From positions 558,001-622,000 of the forward strand of contig NZ_JACOON010000001.1 of the NCBI RefSeq assembly GCF_014287795.1: a stretch of DNA of 64,000 nucleotides, in the 5' to 3' direction. Positions 44,898 through 53,190 of the stretch are shown in pieces. Each line of letters starts with the position of its first letter. Position 1 is the first letter of the stretch. Source of the DNA: Christensenella tenuis. Lineage in GTDB: Bacteria; Bacillota; Clostridia; Christensenellales; Christensenellaceae. The notes under the pieces were generated by a model. That model searched no databases and was not told the origin of the DNA. It saw only the letters and a list, made by a program, of their open reading frames with translations. Made by a program: the position numbers and the translations under genes.

Positions 44898-46235
44898 TTA
44901 TAAAACAGTGGGTTTTAAACCAAATACTTTAGCCATCTGGAGTAATTCTACTTTCCAATTACCCGACATCACAATAGCGTGATGCGAACTCAGGCTTTCC
45001 ATTACCTTGTGCCCATCCTTATAACGGATCAGTGCTCCATTCCGGCAATCACTGCCCGGATACTGTACATAATCTTCAATCTCGGCCTCGATGATAACAA
45101 TATGCTTCATATCCGCTGCGACTTTAGCCAGTGTAGCAGGCCCCTTCGGCAGCTCACAGTCAACGACAACCGCATTATCATCTACAATTTCAAGGGCCTT
45201 CGGCCGGAGAATCCAACGAGAACAGAACTGACGCGCAACAAGTCCGAAATATCCGCAGTGAACAACAAGAGCATGGTTGTCCGGATCCTCGATGTCCGGG
45301 AACTTGTCAATTTTTTCATGTGCGAGAGCCGCCATTCCAACGAGGAACGGATATACATTGCTCATCATGAAAGGAGCTTTCAGAGACTGGTAGATCATAT
45401 AGTTGGAAAGCAGCGTAAGCGTATCGCCTTCGCAAGCAAAAATGATACCGTCGCGCTCAAACAGCATATTCCATGCAAGGCAGGGCGTACTATCCGAATA
45501 AAAGCTTTCGTTCAGACAGTTGCAGCCGATGCCGACTACGTTGCCCTCCTTTTCACATTCTGCTTTTGCGGCAATATACAGTTTTACCGCAGAAAGGAAT
45601 GATTTCTCCGTCAGGTCTTCCGCCTTGTTGATATCCCAGTCGGCGCTTATCTTGCGTGCTTCGTCATCCGGTATGGCTTTTGCATCTTCCGCCAGCTTTT
45701 TCCAGCTCTTGTGGATTAACTTCATACCAAACGTATCCGCCATCGTTTTTGTCGCTTCATCTTCCCACCAATAGAAGCGCTTGAAAATATAGGCCTGCAT
45801 CCCCTCGCCCGGCGTATCTTGGAACATCAGGAATTTTACGCCCTGCTTGAGCTGTACTTTCGCGGCAATCGCGCGGATGACAACCTTAGCCAGTTCGATG
45901 TTGTAGGGTGAAAAGACGTTCATACCCTTTTCACGGAGATAATATACAATTTCCCAGTCCCACATTTCCACCGTTCCAAATTTCGATGTCAGTACAATCA
46001 TCGGCAAGTCGTACTCTTTCAGGCTTTCGCTTTCCTTAAATGCCGCACCTATAAGCTGCGGAAACACAACTGCGTCTGCTGTTTCCGGCAAGGCGTTTCC
46101 TACACAAACCGGTTCAAGAAATTCGGCAACATCGCCGTACATTTCCTTGAGCCTGTCAAGCTGTTCCTGGAACTCCCCCCGTTCCCTTTCATTTGCCGCA
46201 TCAAAATAGAGCGGCGCCAAACGTGCTTTCATCAT
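44898..46235 (-). CDS. L-fucose/L-arabinose isomerase-like protein
   Basis: 445 residues. It has the layout of the fucose isomerase N-terminal/central domains: ADAVVFPQLIG, LKEYDLPMIVLTSKFGTVEMWDWE, a central domain with GIGCNCLNESFY and FACEGDTLTLLSNYM, and a C-terminal barrel (PKGPATLAK..HHAIVMSGNWKVEL). Likely an aldose-ketose isomerase or a related enzyme; the catalytic residues cannot be assigned confidently. First gene of its operon; the leader carries a perfect 16-bp palindrome. Confidence 0.75.
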   Translation of the reverse strand: MMKARLAPLYFDAANERERGEFQEQLDRLKEMYGDVAEFLEPVCVGNALPETADAVVFPQLIGAAFKESESLKEYDLPMIVLTSKFGTVEMWDWEIVYYLREKGMNVFSPYNIELAKVVIRAIAAKVQLKQGVKFLMFQDTPGEGMQAYIFKRFYWWEDEATKTMADTFGMKLIHKSWKKLAEDAKAIPDDEARKISADWDINKAEDLTEKSFLSAVKLYIAAKAECEKEGNVVGIGCNCLNESFYSDSTPCLAWNMLFERDGIIFACEGDTLTLLSNYMIYQSLKAPFMMSNVYPFLVGMAALAHEKIDKFPDIEDPDNHALVVHCGYFGLVARQFCSRWILRPKALEIVDDNAVVVDCELPKGPATLAKVAADMKHIVIIEAEIEDYVQYPGSDCRNGALIRYKDGHKVMESLSSHHAIVMSGNWKVELLQMAKVFGLKPTVL

Positions 46236-46257
46236 AACAGGTTAACCTCCCTCATTT

Positions 46258-46273
46258 TTTCTCAATTGAGAAA
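46258..46273. promoter_or_regulatory. 16-bp perfect palindrome in the leader of the isomerase operon
   Basis: TTTCTCAATTGAGAAA lies between the likely -10 (minus TATAAT, plus ATTATA 46313-46318) and the ribosome binding site (GGGAGG). No T-run follows. Possible operator. Confidence 0.5.
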
Positions 46274-46312
46274 TCATTCCAAATTTATCTTATTGCTCAT
46301 TTTATCCTCTTA

Positions 46313-46373
46313 ATTATAGCACCAAATAACAAAATCATCTACTTCAAACAATAGAATTCGATAACAAATTCGC
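46313..46373 (-). promoter_or_regulatory. promoter -10 and AT-rich operator-like element of the isomerase operon
   Basis: -10 TATAAT (46313-46318) without a clear -35. Upstream, the minus strand reads TTTTTATTGCGAATTTGTTATCG (about 46353-46381), similar to elements before the FGGY kinase at 58720, the Gfo/Idh/MocA gene at 56245 and the sugar-binding protein at 62706. Confidence 0.4.
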
Positions 46374-46458
46374 AATAAAAAGCTAATAAAAAACAGCATC
46401 CAACACTAATATATTTTTATTGTAACACAAAACGAAAATAAATCAATGGATTTAACAA

Positions 46459-46486
46459 AAAAAGCCACTGTTTCCAGTGGCTTTTT
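46459..46486 (-). terminator. terminator of the epimerase-dehydrogenase-VOC operon
   Basis: Perfect 12-bp stem AAAAAGCCACTG / CAGTGGCTTTTT with loop TTTC, 8 bp after the VOC stop codon. Confidence 0.92.
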
Positions 46487-46493
46487 GACAAGC

Positions 46494-46886
46494 CTACAAT
46501 TCTGCGCAAATCTCGATTTCCGTTCCGTCCGGATCTTCAATCAGGCATACGCGTACACCGAGATGAGGAAGGCTCTCTGGACCATAGCGAATCGGCACGT
46601 TATTTTCCTTCAAATAGACAGCCCATTCGTCAACATCATCGACTCCCATTGCAAGGTGCCGGTACCCAAGATCGCTATCAGCGGTTTCCTTCTTTGCGCT
46701 GGCGCCATGATAATCAAAAAGTTCAACCCTGGAATTTTCTCCAAGTTGCAGATAGTAAACGTCATTGTTGCCATTATCAATCTTTTCCTGCAAAACCGGA
46801 AGCTTCAACAAGTCGCGATAAAAATGGAGCGCCTTTTCCATGTCGCTGACGTTGATTCCAATGTGATCCATCCCTTTTATTTTCAT
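46494..46886 (-). CDS. VOC-family (glyoxalase/dioxygenase superfamily) protein
   Basis: 130 residues, two beta-alpha-beta-beta-beta modules. Possible metal ligands are His8 (MDHIGINV), Glu in SRVELFDYH, His in YRHLAMGV and Glu in TEIEICAEL. Glyoxalase-like proteins act on aldehydes, lactoyl adducts, epimers or antibiotics; substrate unknown. It follows the alcohol dehydrogenase by 2 bp, so a role in handling a reactive aldehyde of the sugar pathway is plausible but unproven. Confidence 0.82.
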   Translation of the reverse strand: MKIKGMDHIGINVSDMEKALHFYRDLLKLPVLQEKIDNGNNDVYYLQLGENSRVELFDYHGASAKKETADSDLGYRHLAMGVDDVDEWAVYLKENNVPIRYGPESLPHLGVRVCLIEDPDGTEIEICAEL

Positions 46887-46888
46887 AC

Positions 46889-47947
46889 CTAGAATACCAC
46901 CCGTTCTTTGATTTCAGGGGAGACGAGAACTTTGAACAGATTCGGATTCGTACGCAATTCTTTCAATGCGTCTTCCAGCTCTTCTAGCGGAACGACCATA
47001 GAGATCATCGGCTTCGGATCGATCCTGTGGTATTCCAGCAAGCGGATCGCATCGCCCCAGTCGTTGCCGATTCCCGCGCATGAACCGCTGACTTTCTTCT
47101 CTCCCAAAACGAAATCATAAGGCGCAAGCTGCATCATATCGTCTGTGGCACATACGCCAAACGCCTCCAGCTTGCCGCCCCTGCGCAGCATCGCAAATGC
47201 CTGTTCATATGTGCTGTGGTGTCCTACCGCTTCGATCGCATAATCCGCTCCAACACCACCCGTAAGCTTCTTCACTTCCGCAATTGGGTCGTCCACTTCC
47301 TTGATATTGATTGTATAATCAATGCCCATTTCCTTTGCCATATTAAGGCGCAGTTCACTGTCGCCTACCAGAATAACCGGTGCGCAGCCACGCAACTTTG
47401 CGAGAAGGGCATGTACGACACCAAGTCCGCAGCCAATCACAACGCAGGACGAAGCAATTTTTGCATCCATCTTTTTGCTTGCCTGAAGCGTCGCTGTAAG
47501 AGGTTCTACAAAAGCTGCCGTATAATCATCCATGCTGTCCGGGATATGGTAAATGTTCTTCCAAGGCGCTTTTACATATTCAGCAAATCCTCCGTCTGTA
47601 TGGATGCCGAGCTGTGTAAAGGATTCACACAAGAGCCCGTCGCCACGGCGGCAGCAATAGCATGTTCCGCAGGTAAGGCAGATATCTACCGCAACACGAT
47701 CTCCTTTTTTGATTCCCTTTGCGTTTTTTCCAACTTCATCGATTACGCCGAAAATCTCATGTCCCGTAATCAACGGCAACTGATCAGCCGCATATTTTCC
47801 CGTATAAATGCTCCAGTCAGAACCGCAAATTCCACAGTATTTTACCTTAATCAATACTTCATCATCATTAATTTCCGGAACCGGTACTTCCTTGAATACC
47901 ATATTGTTCGGAGATTCTACAACCTGTGCTTTCATCATTCTTGCCAT
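46889..47947 (-). CDS. zinc-dependent medium-chain alcohol/polyol dehydrogenase
   Basis: 352 residues. Catalytic zinc: Cys in KYCGICGSD, His in GHEIFG. Structural zinc: four Cys in CLTCGTCYCCRRGDGLLC. Rossmann motif VVIGCGLGVVHALLA. Similar to sorbitol/threonine/galactitol-phosphate dehydrogenases. Middle gene of the operon epimerase - dehydrogenase - VOC. Confidence 0.9.
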   Translation of the reverse strand: MARMMKAQVVESPNNMVFKEVPVPEINDDEVLIKVKYCGICGSDWSIYTGKYAADQLPLITGHEIFGVIDEVGKNAKGIKKGDRVAVDICLTCGTCYCCRRGDGLLCESFTQLGIHTDGGFAEYVKAPWKNIYHIPDSMDDYTAAFVEPLTATLQASKKMDAKIASSCVVIGCGLGVVHALLAKLRGCAPVILVGDSELRLNMAKEMGIDYTINIKEVDDPIAEVKKLTGGVGADYAIEAVGHHSTYEQAFAMLRRGGKLEAFGVCATDDMMQLAPYDFVLGEKKVSGSCAGIGNDWGDAIRLLEYHRIDPKPMISMVVPLEELEDALKELRTNPNLFKVLVSPEIKERVVF

Positions 47948-47972
47948 TTTATTTTTCCTCCTGTTTCAACTT

Positions 47973-48959
47973 TTATTTCTCGCAGGGATTGTTGAAGATT
48001 TTGTCGCGCCTTCCCTCATAAGGCGCCTTGATTATAAGCGGCTTTAAGAACGCCGATACCTTCTCCACTCCGTCTCCTACGCTCATCGTTACGTCTTCGT
48101 GCTCATAACTCAATACGTAATCATATCCTACCATCGACAGCTCCGTAATCACTTTCTTCCACGGCACGCTCCCCCAGCCCGGTATCCGGAACCGGAACGT
48201 CCGGTCCAGCCTCTGCCAGTCTCCCTGCATCAGGATTCCTCCATACTGGATATTGTGCTCTACTATCTCTCCGTCCTTTGCATGCACGTGGAAAATCCTT
48301 TCCCCAAGCTCGTCTACAAAGTTTTCTATCCTCAATCCCAAATATATCAGGTTCGCCGGATCCATATTGAATCCCAGGCACGGATGTCCGTCCACCAGCT
48401 CGATCGCCCTCTTGGCCGTATGAATATCATAGATGAAGTTGTTCGGATGCGGCTCTACCGCGAACTTCACTCCGTATTCCTTGAACTTGTCCAGGATCGG
48501 CGTGAAATACTTCACGAAATCACGCTCCATCATTTCCCATCCCTGTGGGCATGGAAACGGGAAATACCTTCCCCAGTTCGTCACTCCCGTAAAACCGTTT
48601 ACCACCGGCACTCCCAGCGCGTTCGCCGCCTGCGCCGTCTTTATAAGGCTCTCCGTTCCGTATTTGATCTTTTCTTCCTTTGTTCCTTTATACAGCCCGT
48701 CTGTATCTTCACCCCACGGCCCCAGGATCAGCAGCGAATCCGCATGGTTCGACAGCGCCGAGATCGTGATCCCATAGCCTGACAGCATCTTTTTCAGTTC
48801 TTCTGCGTTATTCCCCTTCAGAATCTCGTCACAGTCGAACTGCCCGTTCCCTATATACGCCGGTATCTCCATCATCTCATACCCATGTCTGCTCATGATC
48901 TTCGCCACTTCTTCCAGGCTCAGATGCGCATAGTTTGCCGCAAAGAATCCTAACTTCAT
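47973..48959 (-). CDS. sugar phosphate isomerase/epimerase-family TIM barrel with atypical codon use
   Basis: 328 residues, xylose-isomerase-like barrel. Visible elements: VKFAVEPHPNN (Glu), LGFNMDPANL (Asp), IFHVHAKDGE (His) and VLSYEHEDV (Glu). First gene of its operon with its own promoter. Codon choice is unlike the neighbours: of twelve Arg codons I count six AGG, three CGG and one each of AGA, CGT and CGC, with CTG, GCG and GGA/GGG dominant, whereas the next gene uses mostly CGC/CGT for Arg. This suggests recent acquisition. Not closely similar to the barrel at 44002. Confidence 0.85.
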   Translation of the reverse strand: MKLGFFAANYAHLSLEEVAKIMSRHGYEMMEIPAYIGNGQFDCDEILKGNNAEELKKMLSGYGITISALSNHADSLLILGPWGEDTDGLYKGTKEEKIKYGTESLIKTAQAANALGVPVVNGFTGVTNWGRYFPFPCPQGWEMMERDFVKYFTPILDKFKEYGVKFAVEPHPNNFIYDIHTAKRAIELVDGHPCLGFNMDPANLIYLGLRIENFVDELGERIFHVHAKDGEIVEHNIQYGGILMQGDWQRLDRTFRFRIPGWGSVPWKKVITELSMVGYDYVLSYEHEDVTMSVGDGVEKVSAFLKPLIIKAPYEGRRDKIFNNPCEK

Positions 48960-49069
48960 TTCCTTACCTCCATTCGTTTTATATTATTTATCTTTCCATC
49001 AAATCATTTCATCCATATTGCATTTTTGAAAATGTTGTTTTTAGTTGTTTTCTGTTTGTTTATGTCTTT

Positions 49070-49098
49070 ATGATATACCAAAATGCAATTTAAGTCAA
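49070..49098 (-). promoter_or_regulatory. promoter of the epimerase-dehydrogenase-VOC operon
   Basis: Minus strand: TTGACT (plus AGTCAA 49093-49098), 17-bp spacer, TATCAT (plus ATGATA 49070-49075). Downstream, between the -10 and the gene, three direct repeats of the type AAACAAAC / AAAACAAC / AAAAACAAC occur (about 49030-49060), a possible operator. Confidence 0.65.
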
Positions 49099-49460
49099 CA
49101 AAAATAGCAGAAATAGGATAGATTTTTTTGATAGAATGTCCGGACATTTTTCGTATTTGAATAAATTTTTATTTTCTTTAATCACGTGCTTCCCCCGCGG
49201 CGGATTTAATATATTTTCTATCAATTTCCACTGAAATTTCCGAAGCGGTACCCCACATTGTTTTGCTCCTACATAGCCGAAATTGGATTGGTTGCCGCCC
49301 AAAGTTTTTTCTATTCTATCAATGCCTGTCTCAATTGTTCCATCCGGTATCTCACATATGATCTGCTCCATAACGCCAACTCTGGTATCTATGTAAAGAA
49401 GTCCATCAATCCAGATGCCTGACCACTGGTATCAAATCCGGCTTCTTGCATCTGCTCTGT
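49099..49460. other. stretch without a supported gene
   Basis: A minus-strand frame of 93 codons (49090-49371) lacks a ribosome binding site, has no recognisable product and is overrun by the promoter at 49070-49098. A second short frame (49390-49452) follows the lipoprotein stop. I regard this as intergenic or the remains of an eroded gene. Confidence 0.5.
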
Positions 49461-49775
49461 CTAGGTATTTTCAACGAGTCTCCAGTCGGTCACATCAATC
49501 TGGGCCGGATAAGTCTCCCGGATCTCCCCGGTATAGAAAAGGATAACCTTGTCTCCCTGCTCGGCTCCGATCTCGGCCAGCTCCCCCATGCTAAACAAAA
49601 ACAGATCGCTGGAATTTCTAACCGTTTCTTCAGGATCAGGTTCTGCCAGGATGCTGTCTCCGCTTATTTCAACAATCTTTGCGGTAAAGTGTTCGCTGCC
49701 TGCCTGTTTTCCGCAGCCCGCTGCAACAGCAGCCAGGCAAAACAAAACACAAACTATATGGATTGGTTTTTTCAA
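49461..49775 (-). CDS. small lipoprotein, DUF3221-like
   Basis: 104 residues from TTG at 49775, with GGAGG 8 bases upstream. Signal peptide with lipobox VAAGC (Cys21). The mature part (FTAKIVEISGDSILAEPDPE, then SSDLFLF, GDKVILFYTGEI, ETYPAQI) matches by eye the small beta-barrel family of DUF3221/YobA-like lipoproteins, whose function is unknown. It is separated from the aldolase operon by a terminator. Confidence 0.7.
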   Translation of the reverse strand: MKKPIHIVCVLFCLAAVAAGCGKQAGSEHFTAKIVEISGDSILAEPDPEETVRNSSDLFLFSMGELAEIGAEQGDKVILFYTGEIRETYPAQIDVTDWRLVENT

Positions 49776-49806
49776 AATTCCATCCTCCGCTCTTTAATAT
49801 AACAAA

Positions 49807-49838
49807 GGCTGCGAATCCCTTACTTATGTTTCGCAGCC
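49807..49838 (-). terminator. terminator of the seven-gene oxidative operon
   Basis: Perfect 9-bp stem GGCTGCGAA / TTCGCAGCC with a 14-base loop, followed by TTTGTTATATT on the minus strand, 29 bp after the aldolase stop. Confidence 0.78.
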
Positions 49839-49867
49839 GATGTTATACTTTTTAAAAAATTCAATGC

Positions 49868-50509
49868 TTATTTACGTGCTTCTTTTACTGCGGCAACCAT
49901 TTCCTTTGCAATTCGTGTGATGGACTCGTAATCGCCTGTCTTGGCACCCGCTGTAAGGTCTCCGCCTGCGCCAACTGCAACCGCGCCGGCTGCAATCCAT
50001 TCACCGGCATTGGCGGCATTCACACCGCCCGTAGGCATAATGCGCACCTGCGGCAGCGGCCCTTTGATATTCTTGATCATCTTCGGGCCCGCAAGATTTC
50101 CCGGGAACAGTTTAACAATGTCTGCACCCGCTTCCATACAGTCAACAGTTTCCTTGATCGTCATTGCACCCGGCATGCAAGCAACCTGATAGCGCAGGCA
50201 CATCTTCACCGTGTCTACATTCAGGCATGGCGCTACTACAAACTGCGCCCCTGCAAGGATCGCCGCACGCGCCGTTTCCGGATCAAGCACCGTACCTGCT
50301 CCGATCAATACATCCTTTGGATCATACCGCTTTGCCAACGCTTTGATGATATCTGCAGCGCCCGGTACCGTGAACGTTACTTCGATGCCGATAATTCCGC
50401 CCGCGATACAAGCGTCGATGATCTTCATTACTTCTTCTTCATTGTTGCCGCGTACAACCGCTACAACACCACATTCTTCCAGTCTTCTCAAAACTTCTAA
50501 TTTTTCCAT
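49868..50509 (-). CDS. eda: KDPG/KHG-type aldolase
   Basis: 213 residues, class I aldolase that cleaves 2-keto-3-deoxy acids to pyruvate and an aldehyde. The Schiff-base Lys is in ADIVKLFPG, the general base Glu in GIEVTFTVP, and the phosphate loop is MPTGGVNAAN. The position of E. coli KDPG aldolase Arg49 (EVTLRT) is not Arg here (EVTFTV), so a substrate other than KDPG is quite possible. Last gene of the operon; it gives the route a pyruvate-forming exit. Confidence 0.9.
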   Translation of the reverse strand: MEKLEVLRRLEECGVVAVVRGNNEEEVMKIIDACIAGGIIGIEVTFTVPGAADIIKALAKRYDPKDVLIGAGTVLDPETARAAILAGAQFVVAPCLNVDTVKMCLRYQVACMPGAMTIKETVDCMEAGADIVKLFPGNLAGPKMIKNIKGPLPQVRIMPTGGVNAANAGEWIAAGAVAVGAGGDLTAGAKTGDYESITRIAKEMVAAVKEARK

Positions 50510-50522
50510 AATATCACCTGTT

Positions 50523-51479
50523 TTATTTGTTTAAGACATACGGGCAATCTTCGCCCGAAAGAACCGCGATCACATTATCAACCGCCATGCTGCCCATTCC
50601 ACTCACCGCTTCTGCCGTATGTGCTCCTGTGTGGGGTGTAAAGATTACATTATCCAACCCTTTCAACGGCGAATCGATCAACGGTTCCTGTTCAAAAGCA
50701 TCGAGACCAAGCCCGCCGAGTTTTCCATTCTTCACGGCATCCGCCGCCGCCTGTTCGTCAATAATTCCCCCCCGCGCCGTATTGATAATAATCGCTCCAT
50801 CTTTCATTTCAGCGATTTTGGACGCATCAATCATATGACGGGTTGAATCATTAAGCGGCACGTGCAAAGAAATAAAGTCGGATGTTGTAAGTACTTCGTC
50901 AAGACTCAACTTCCCAATTCCATATTCTTTTGCAAAAGCCTCGTCAAAATACGGATCATATGCATTTACTGTCATCCCAAACGCCTTTGCCCGCGTTGCA
51001 AGATTTTTTCCGATTGCACCCATTCCCACAATGCCAAGGGTTTTTCCACGAAGTTCAACGCCCTGGCTGCGCGGCCATTCGCCTTTTTCCACCGCCGCAT
51101 GCAACTTCGGAACATTTCTTGCCGCACATAGCATTAATGTGAAGGCAAGTTCGCACACAGCCACTGAATTCGTGCCCGGCGTGTTGGTCACTTTGATCCC
51201 CTTAGCTGTCGCCGCTGGCATATCCACACGGTCTACTCCCGCTCCATAACGGGAAATCACCTTCAAAGAGGCCGGCGCTTTTTCCAGGACGTCTGCTGTG
51301 ATGTAGTCAAGTCCTGCCACATAGCCGTCAACCCCGTCAAGACGCTCCAGAATCTCTTCCGCTTGCAGCGGGCGTCCAAGATCGTTATACACAACTTCAT
51401 CTGCAAATGCTTCCAGCTTCGCTTTCGCCGCGGCGTTTTCCGGCTTCAAAAAAGAAGTTGGCGTCACAAGGATCTTCAT
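50523..51479 (-). CDS. D-2-hydroxyacid dehydrogenase (phosphoglycerate dehydrogenase family)
   Basis: 318 residues from ATG at 51479 (GGGGGGA about 7 bases upstream; in-frame ATG at 51485 overlaps the stop of the previous gene). Rossmann motif LGIVGMGAIGKNLA, catalytic Arg in NTARGGIID, Glu in AFEQEPL and His in FTPHTGAHT. No ACT domain, so not a standard SerA. It would interconvert a 2-keto acid and a D-2-hydroxy acid with NAD(H) in the sugar-acid route. Confidence 0.88.
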   Translation of the reverse strand: MKILVTPTSFLKPENAAAKAKLEAFADEVVYNDLGRPLQAEEILERLDGVDGYVAGLDYITADVLEKAPASLKVISRYGAGVDRVDMPAATAKGIKVTNTPGTNSVAVCELAFTLMLCAARNVPKLHAAVEKGEWPRSQGVELRGKTLGIVGMGAIGKNLATRAKAFGMTVNAYDPYFDEAFAKEYGIGKLSLDEVLTTSDFISLHVPLNDSTRHMIDASKIAEMKDGAIIINTARGGIIDEQAAADAVKNGKLGGLGLDAFEQEPLIDSPLKGLDNVIFTPHTGAHTAEAVSGMGSMAVDNVIAVLSGEDCPYVLNK

Positions 51480-51481
51480 GC

Positions 51482-52075
51482 TCATTCCCCCCACTTAGGA
51501 TTCGGCACCGCTACTGCTTTGCCGCCTTTTTCCACAACGAGGTTCCTGTATCCCTTCGTTTCGATTGTGCCATAGTCGTGTCCCGCATCTCCACGGAATA
51601 CAAAAAACGTTACCAGCGGCGTGTCACCAATATTAATACTTCTGTGCGCATAACGTTTGGGAACATAAACAGCCTCGCCGGCTTTCATCTCCTGCAACGA
51701 CCAGTCACCTTCCGGGCTTTCAAGCAGCATATAGCCGTGCCCGCTCAGGCAATAATATACTTCTCCGGTATCGAGGATCGTATGGAAGTGGCCCTTTGTC
51801 ATAAAATATTCGTCGCCAACTTTGCCCGGATATGTAATGCTTGTACCAAATGCCAGATCTCCGGGAAGTTCCGGTGCGCCCATTTCGTAGAATTCATATA
51901 CCAGCGGATCATCGCCGCCTTCCAGCATTTTATCAAATGCTGCATCGTCCGCATACATCCCCTTCATCTGGGAAAGATAACGTTTTGTACTTTCCGCCGT
52001 TTTGGAGAGACCATTTACCAGATCAAAATCGCACGTGAAACCACGTACCCAATCAAACTTTTCCGCATTACCCAT
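51482..52075 (-). CDS. cupin-type glucose-6-phosphate isomerase family protein
   Basis: 197 residues from ATG at 52075 (GGAGG 8 bases upstream; the frame opens at 52090). Single cupin domain of the archaeal-type phosphoglucose isomerase family (PF06560). Metal ligands are visible in MTKGHFHTILDTGEVYYCL (His-x-His-x6-Glu) and YAHRSIN (His). Members isomerise an aldose phosphate to a ketose phosphate. In this operon the substrate may well not be glucose 6-phosphate. Confidence 0.8.
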   Translation of the reverse strand: MGNAEKFDWVRGFTCDFDLVNGLSKTAESTKRYLSQMKGMYADDAAFDKMLEGGDDPLVYEFYEMGAPELPGDLAFGTSITYPGKVGDEYFMTKGHFHTILDTGEVYYCLSGHGYMLLESPEGDWSLQEMKAGEAVYVPKRYAHRSINIGDTPLVTFFVFRGDAGHDYGTIETKGYRNLVVEKGGKAVAVPNPKWGE

Positions 52076-52214
52076 TTTATTAACCTCCAAATATCAGTGC
52101 CCTATCGGTTCACTGGAGAAAACCATCGTATGCTTCCTGTGTATCAAATAGTCAGGTTTCAAAGAAGCAAGTTCCCGCCGCCTGCAAAGACAGCGGAAAC
52201 CGTTTCCTGTCCTT

Positions 52215-53168
52215 TTATCTTTGGTTGAATTTTGCAGCGATCTTGTCGAGTTCATCCAGAACTGCGCCCTCAATCGGAATATCGAAGACTTCGGAAATTA
52301 CTTGCGTCCAACCATAAATGAAGTATTTCCATCCATCTTCTACATGCAGATTCTTTTCCTTTTCCTGCGCTTCCGCTTGATGCATAAACAGAAGGTCGCC
52401 GCGGTAGTTAATCTCCCATACGAGGCCATCCTGCGGGAATTGTGCCGCATCTGTAAGCGGGCTGCCCGGGCGGTCTTTTCCAAGGCCGGTCGCATTGATA
52501 ATCAGGGAACCCTTGCTCATTTCTTCCATGACCTTATCGTTTTGGCCCGGTTCAGGCGTCAGATAGTAAGAACATTTAACACTGCCCGGATTGAGCGTTT
52601 TATTAATTGCTTCAATTTCATCCAACCGCGGCTTAGAGCGGTTCCCAATTACGATTTCCGCCGGATAATTCCCTTCAAATTCAGGCCGCATGAAGTAAGA
52701 GCACATGGAAATTGCGCTACCGCCCGCGCCCATAATAAACACGCCGGCTTCCGGATGGTCTTTCCAGTAGTTTTTAGGAACAAATTCTTCCAGAGCAAGA
52801 CCGCTTGAAATCGGATCTTTCGCATGTCCGCACAGTTTGTCCCCTCTCTTGGAGATAGAAGACAGCTCGCCAAATTTCTGCGCATATGGATCAAGATATT
52901 CAAACATATCCTTTGTCGCATTGTAAAGGTCAATTTTATGTGTCGTTACAAGCGCGCCATAAGAAAGCGGATCGTTTTTAATGAACTCAACGACCTTTCT
53001 ATATTTTTCAGGCTCAGCATGGATCTCAATGTCAATCCCTTTCATGACCGTATCCTTAAGTCCGAGAGCCTTTGCCCACTCCGGGAACACCTTCATGATG
53101 GAAGACTTCCCTGTAGTCACCCCAATGAAGTACATTGTCGGCTGCGTTGCAGGTTCAAAATTAAACAT
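52215..53168 (-). CDS. shikimate/quinate dehydrogenase-like oxidoreductase
   Basis: 317 residues from ATG at 53168 (GGAG about 11 bases upstream; GTG at 53180 is too close to it). Shikimate dehydrogenase fold: catalytic Lys in LVTTHKIDLYN, catalytic Asp in GHAKDPISSG (NTD in true AroE), NADP-loop FIMGAGGSAIS, and INATGLGKDRPGSPL. It is longer than AroE (about 270) and diverged at the shikimate-binding motifs, and sits in a sugar operon, so a different polyol or cyclitol substrate is likely. It is followed by a 139-bp gap before the cupin gene. Confidence 0.72.
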   Translation of the reverse strand: MFNFEPATQPTMYFIGVTTGKSSIMKVFPEWAKALGLKDTVMKGIDIEIHAEPEKYRKVVEFIKNDPLSYGALVTTHKIDLYNATKDMFEYLDPYAQKFGELSSISKRGDKLCGHAKDPISSGLALEEFVPKNYWKDHPEAGVFIMGAGGSAISMCSYFMRPEFEGNYPAEIVIGNRSKPRLDEIEAINKTLNPGSVKCSYYLTPEPGQNDKVMEEMSKGSLIINATGLGKDRPGSPLTDAAQFPQDGLVWEINYRGDLLFMHQAEAQEKEKNLHVEDGWKYFIYGWTQVISEVFDIPIEGAVLDELDKIAAKFNQR

Positions 53169-53190
53169 TTTCTTACACACTCCTTTTTTC

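Noticed and set aside
47973..48959. C-glycoside deglycosidase alpha subunit
   Set aside because: The barrel type fits, but the small beta subunit gene normally paired with it is absent from the window.
49090..49371. 93-codon minus-strand frame
   Set aside because: No ribosome binding site, no recognisable product, and the promoter of the epimerase operon lies inside its 3' end.
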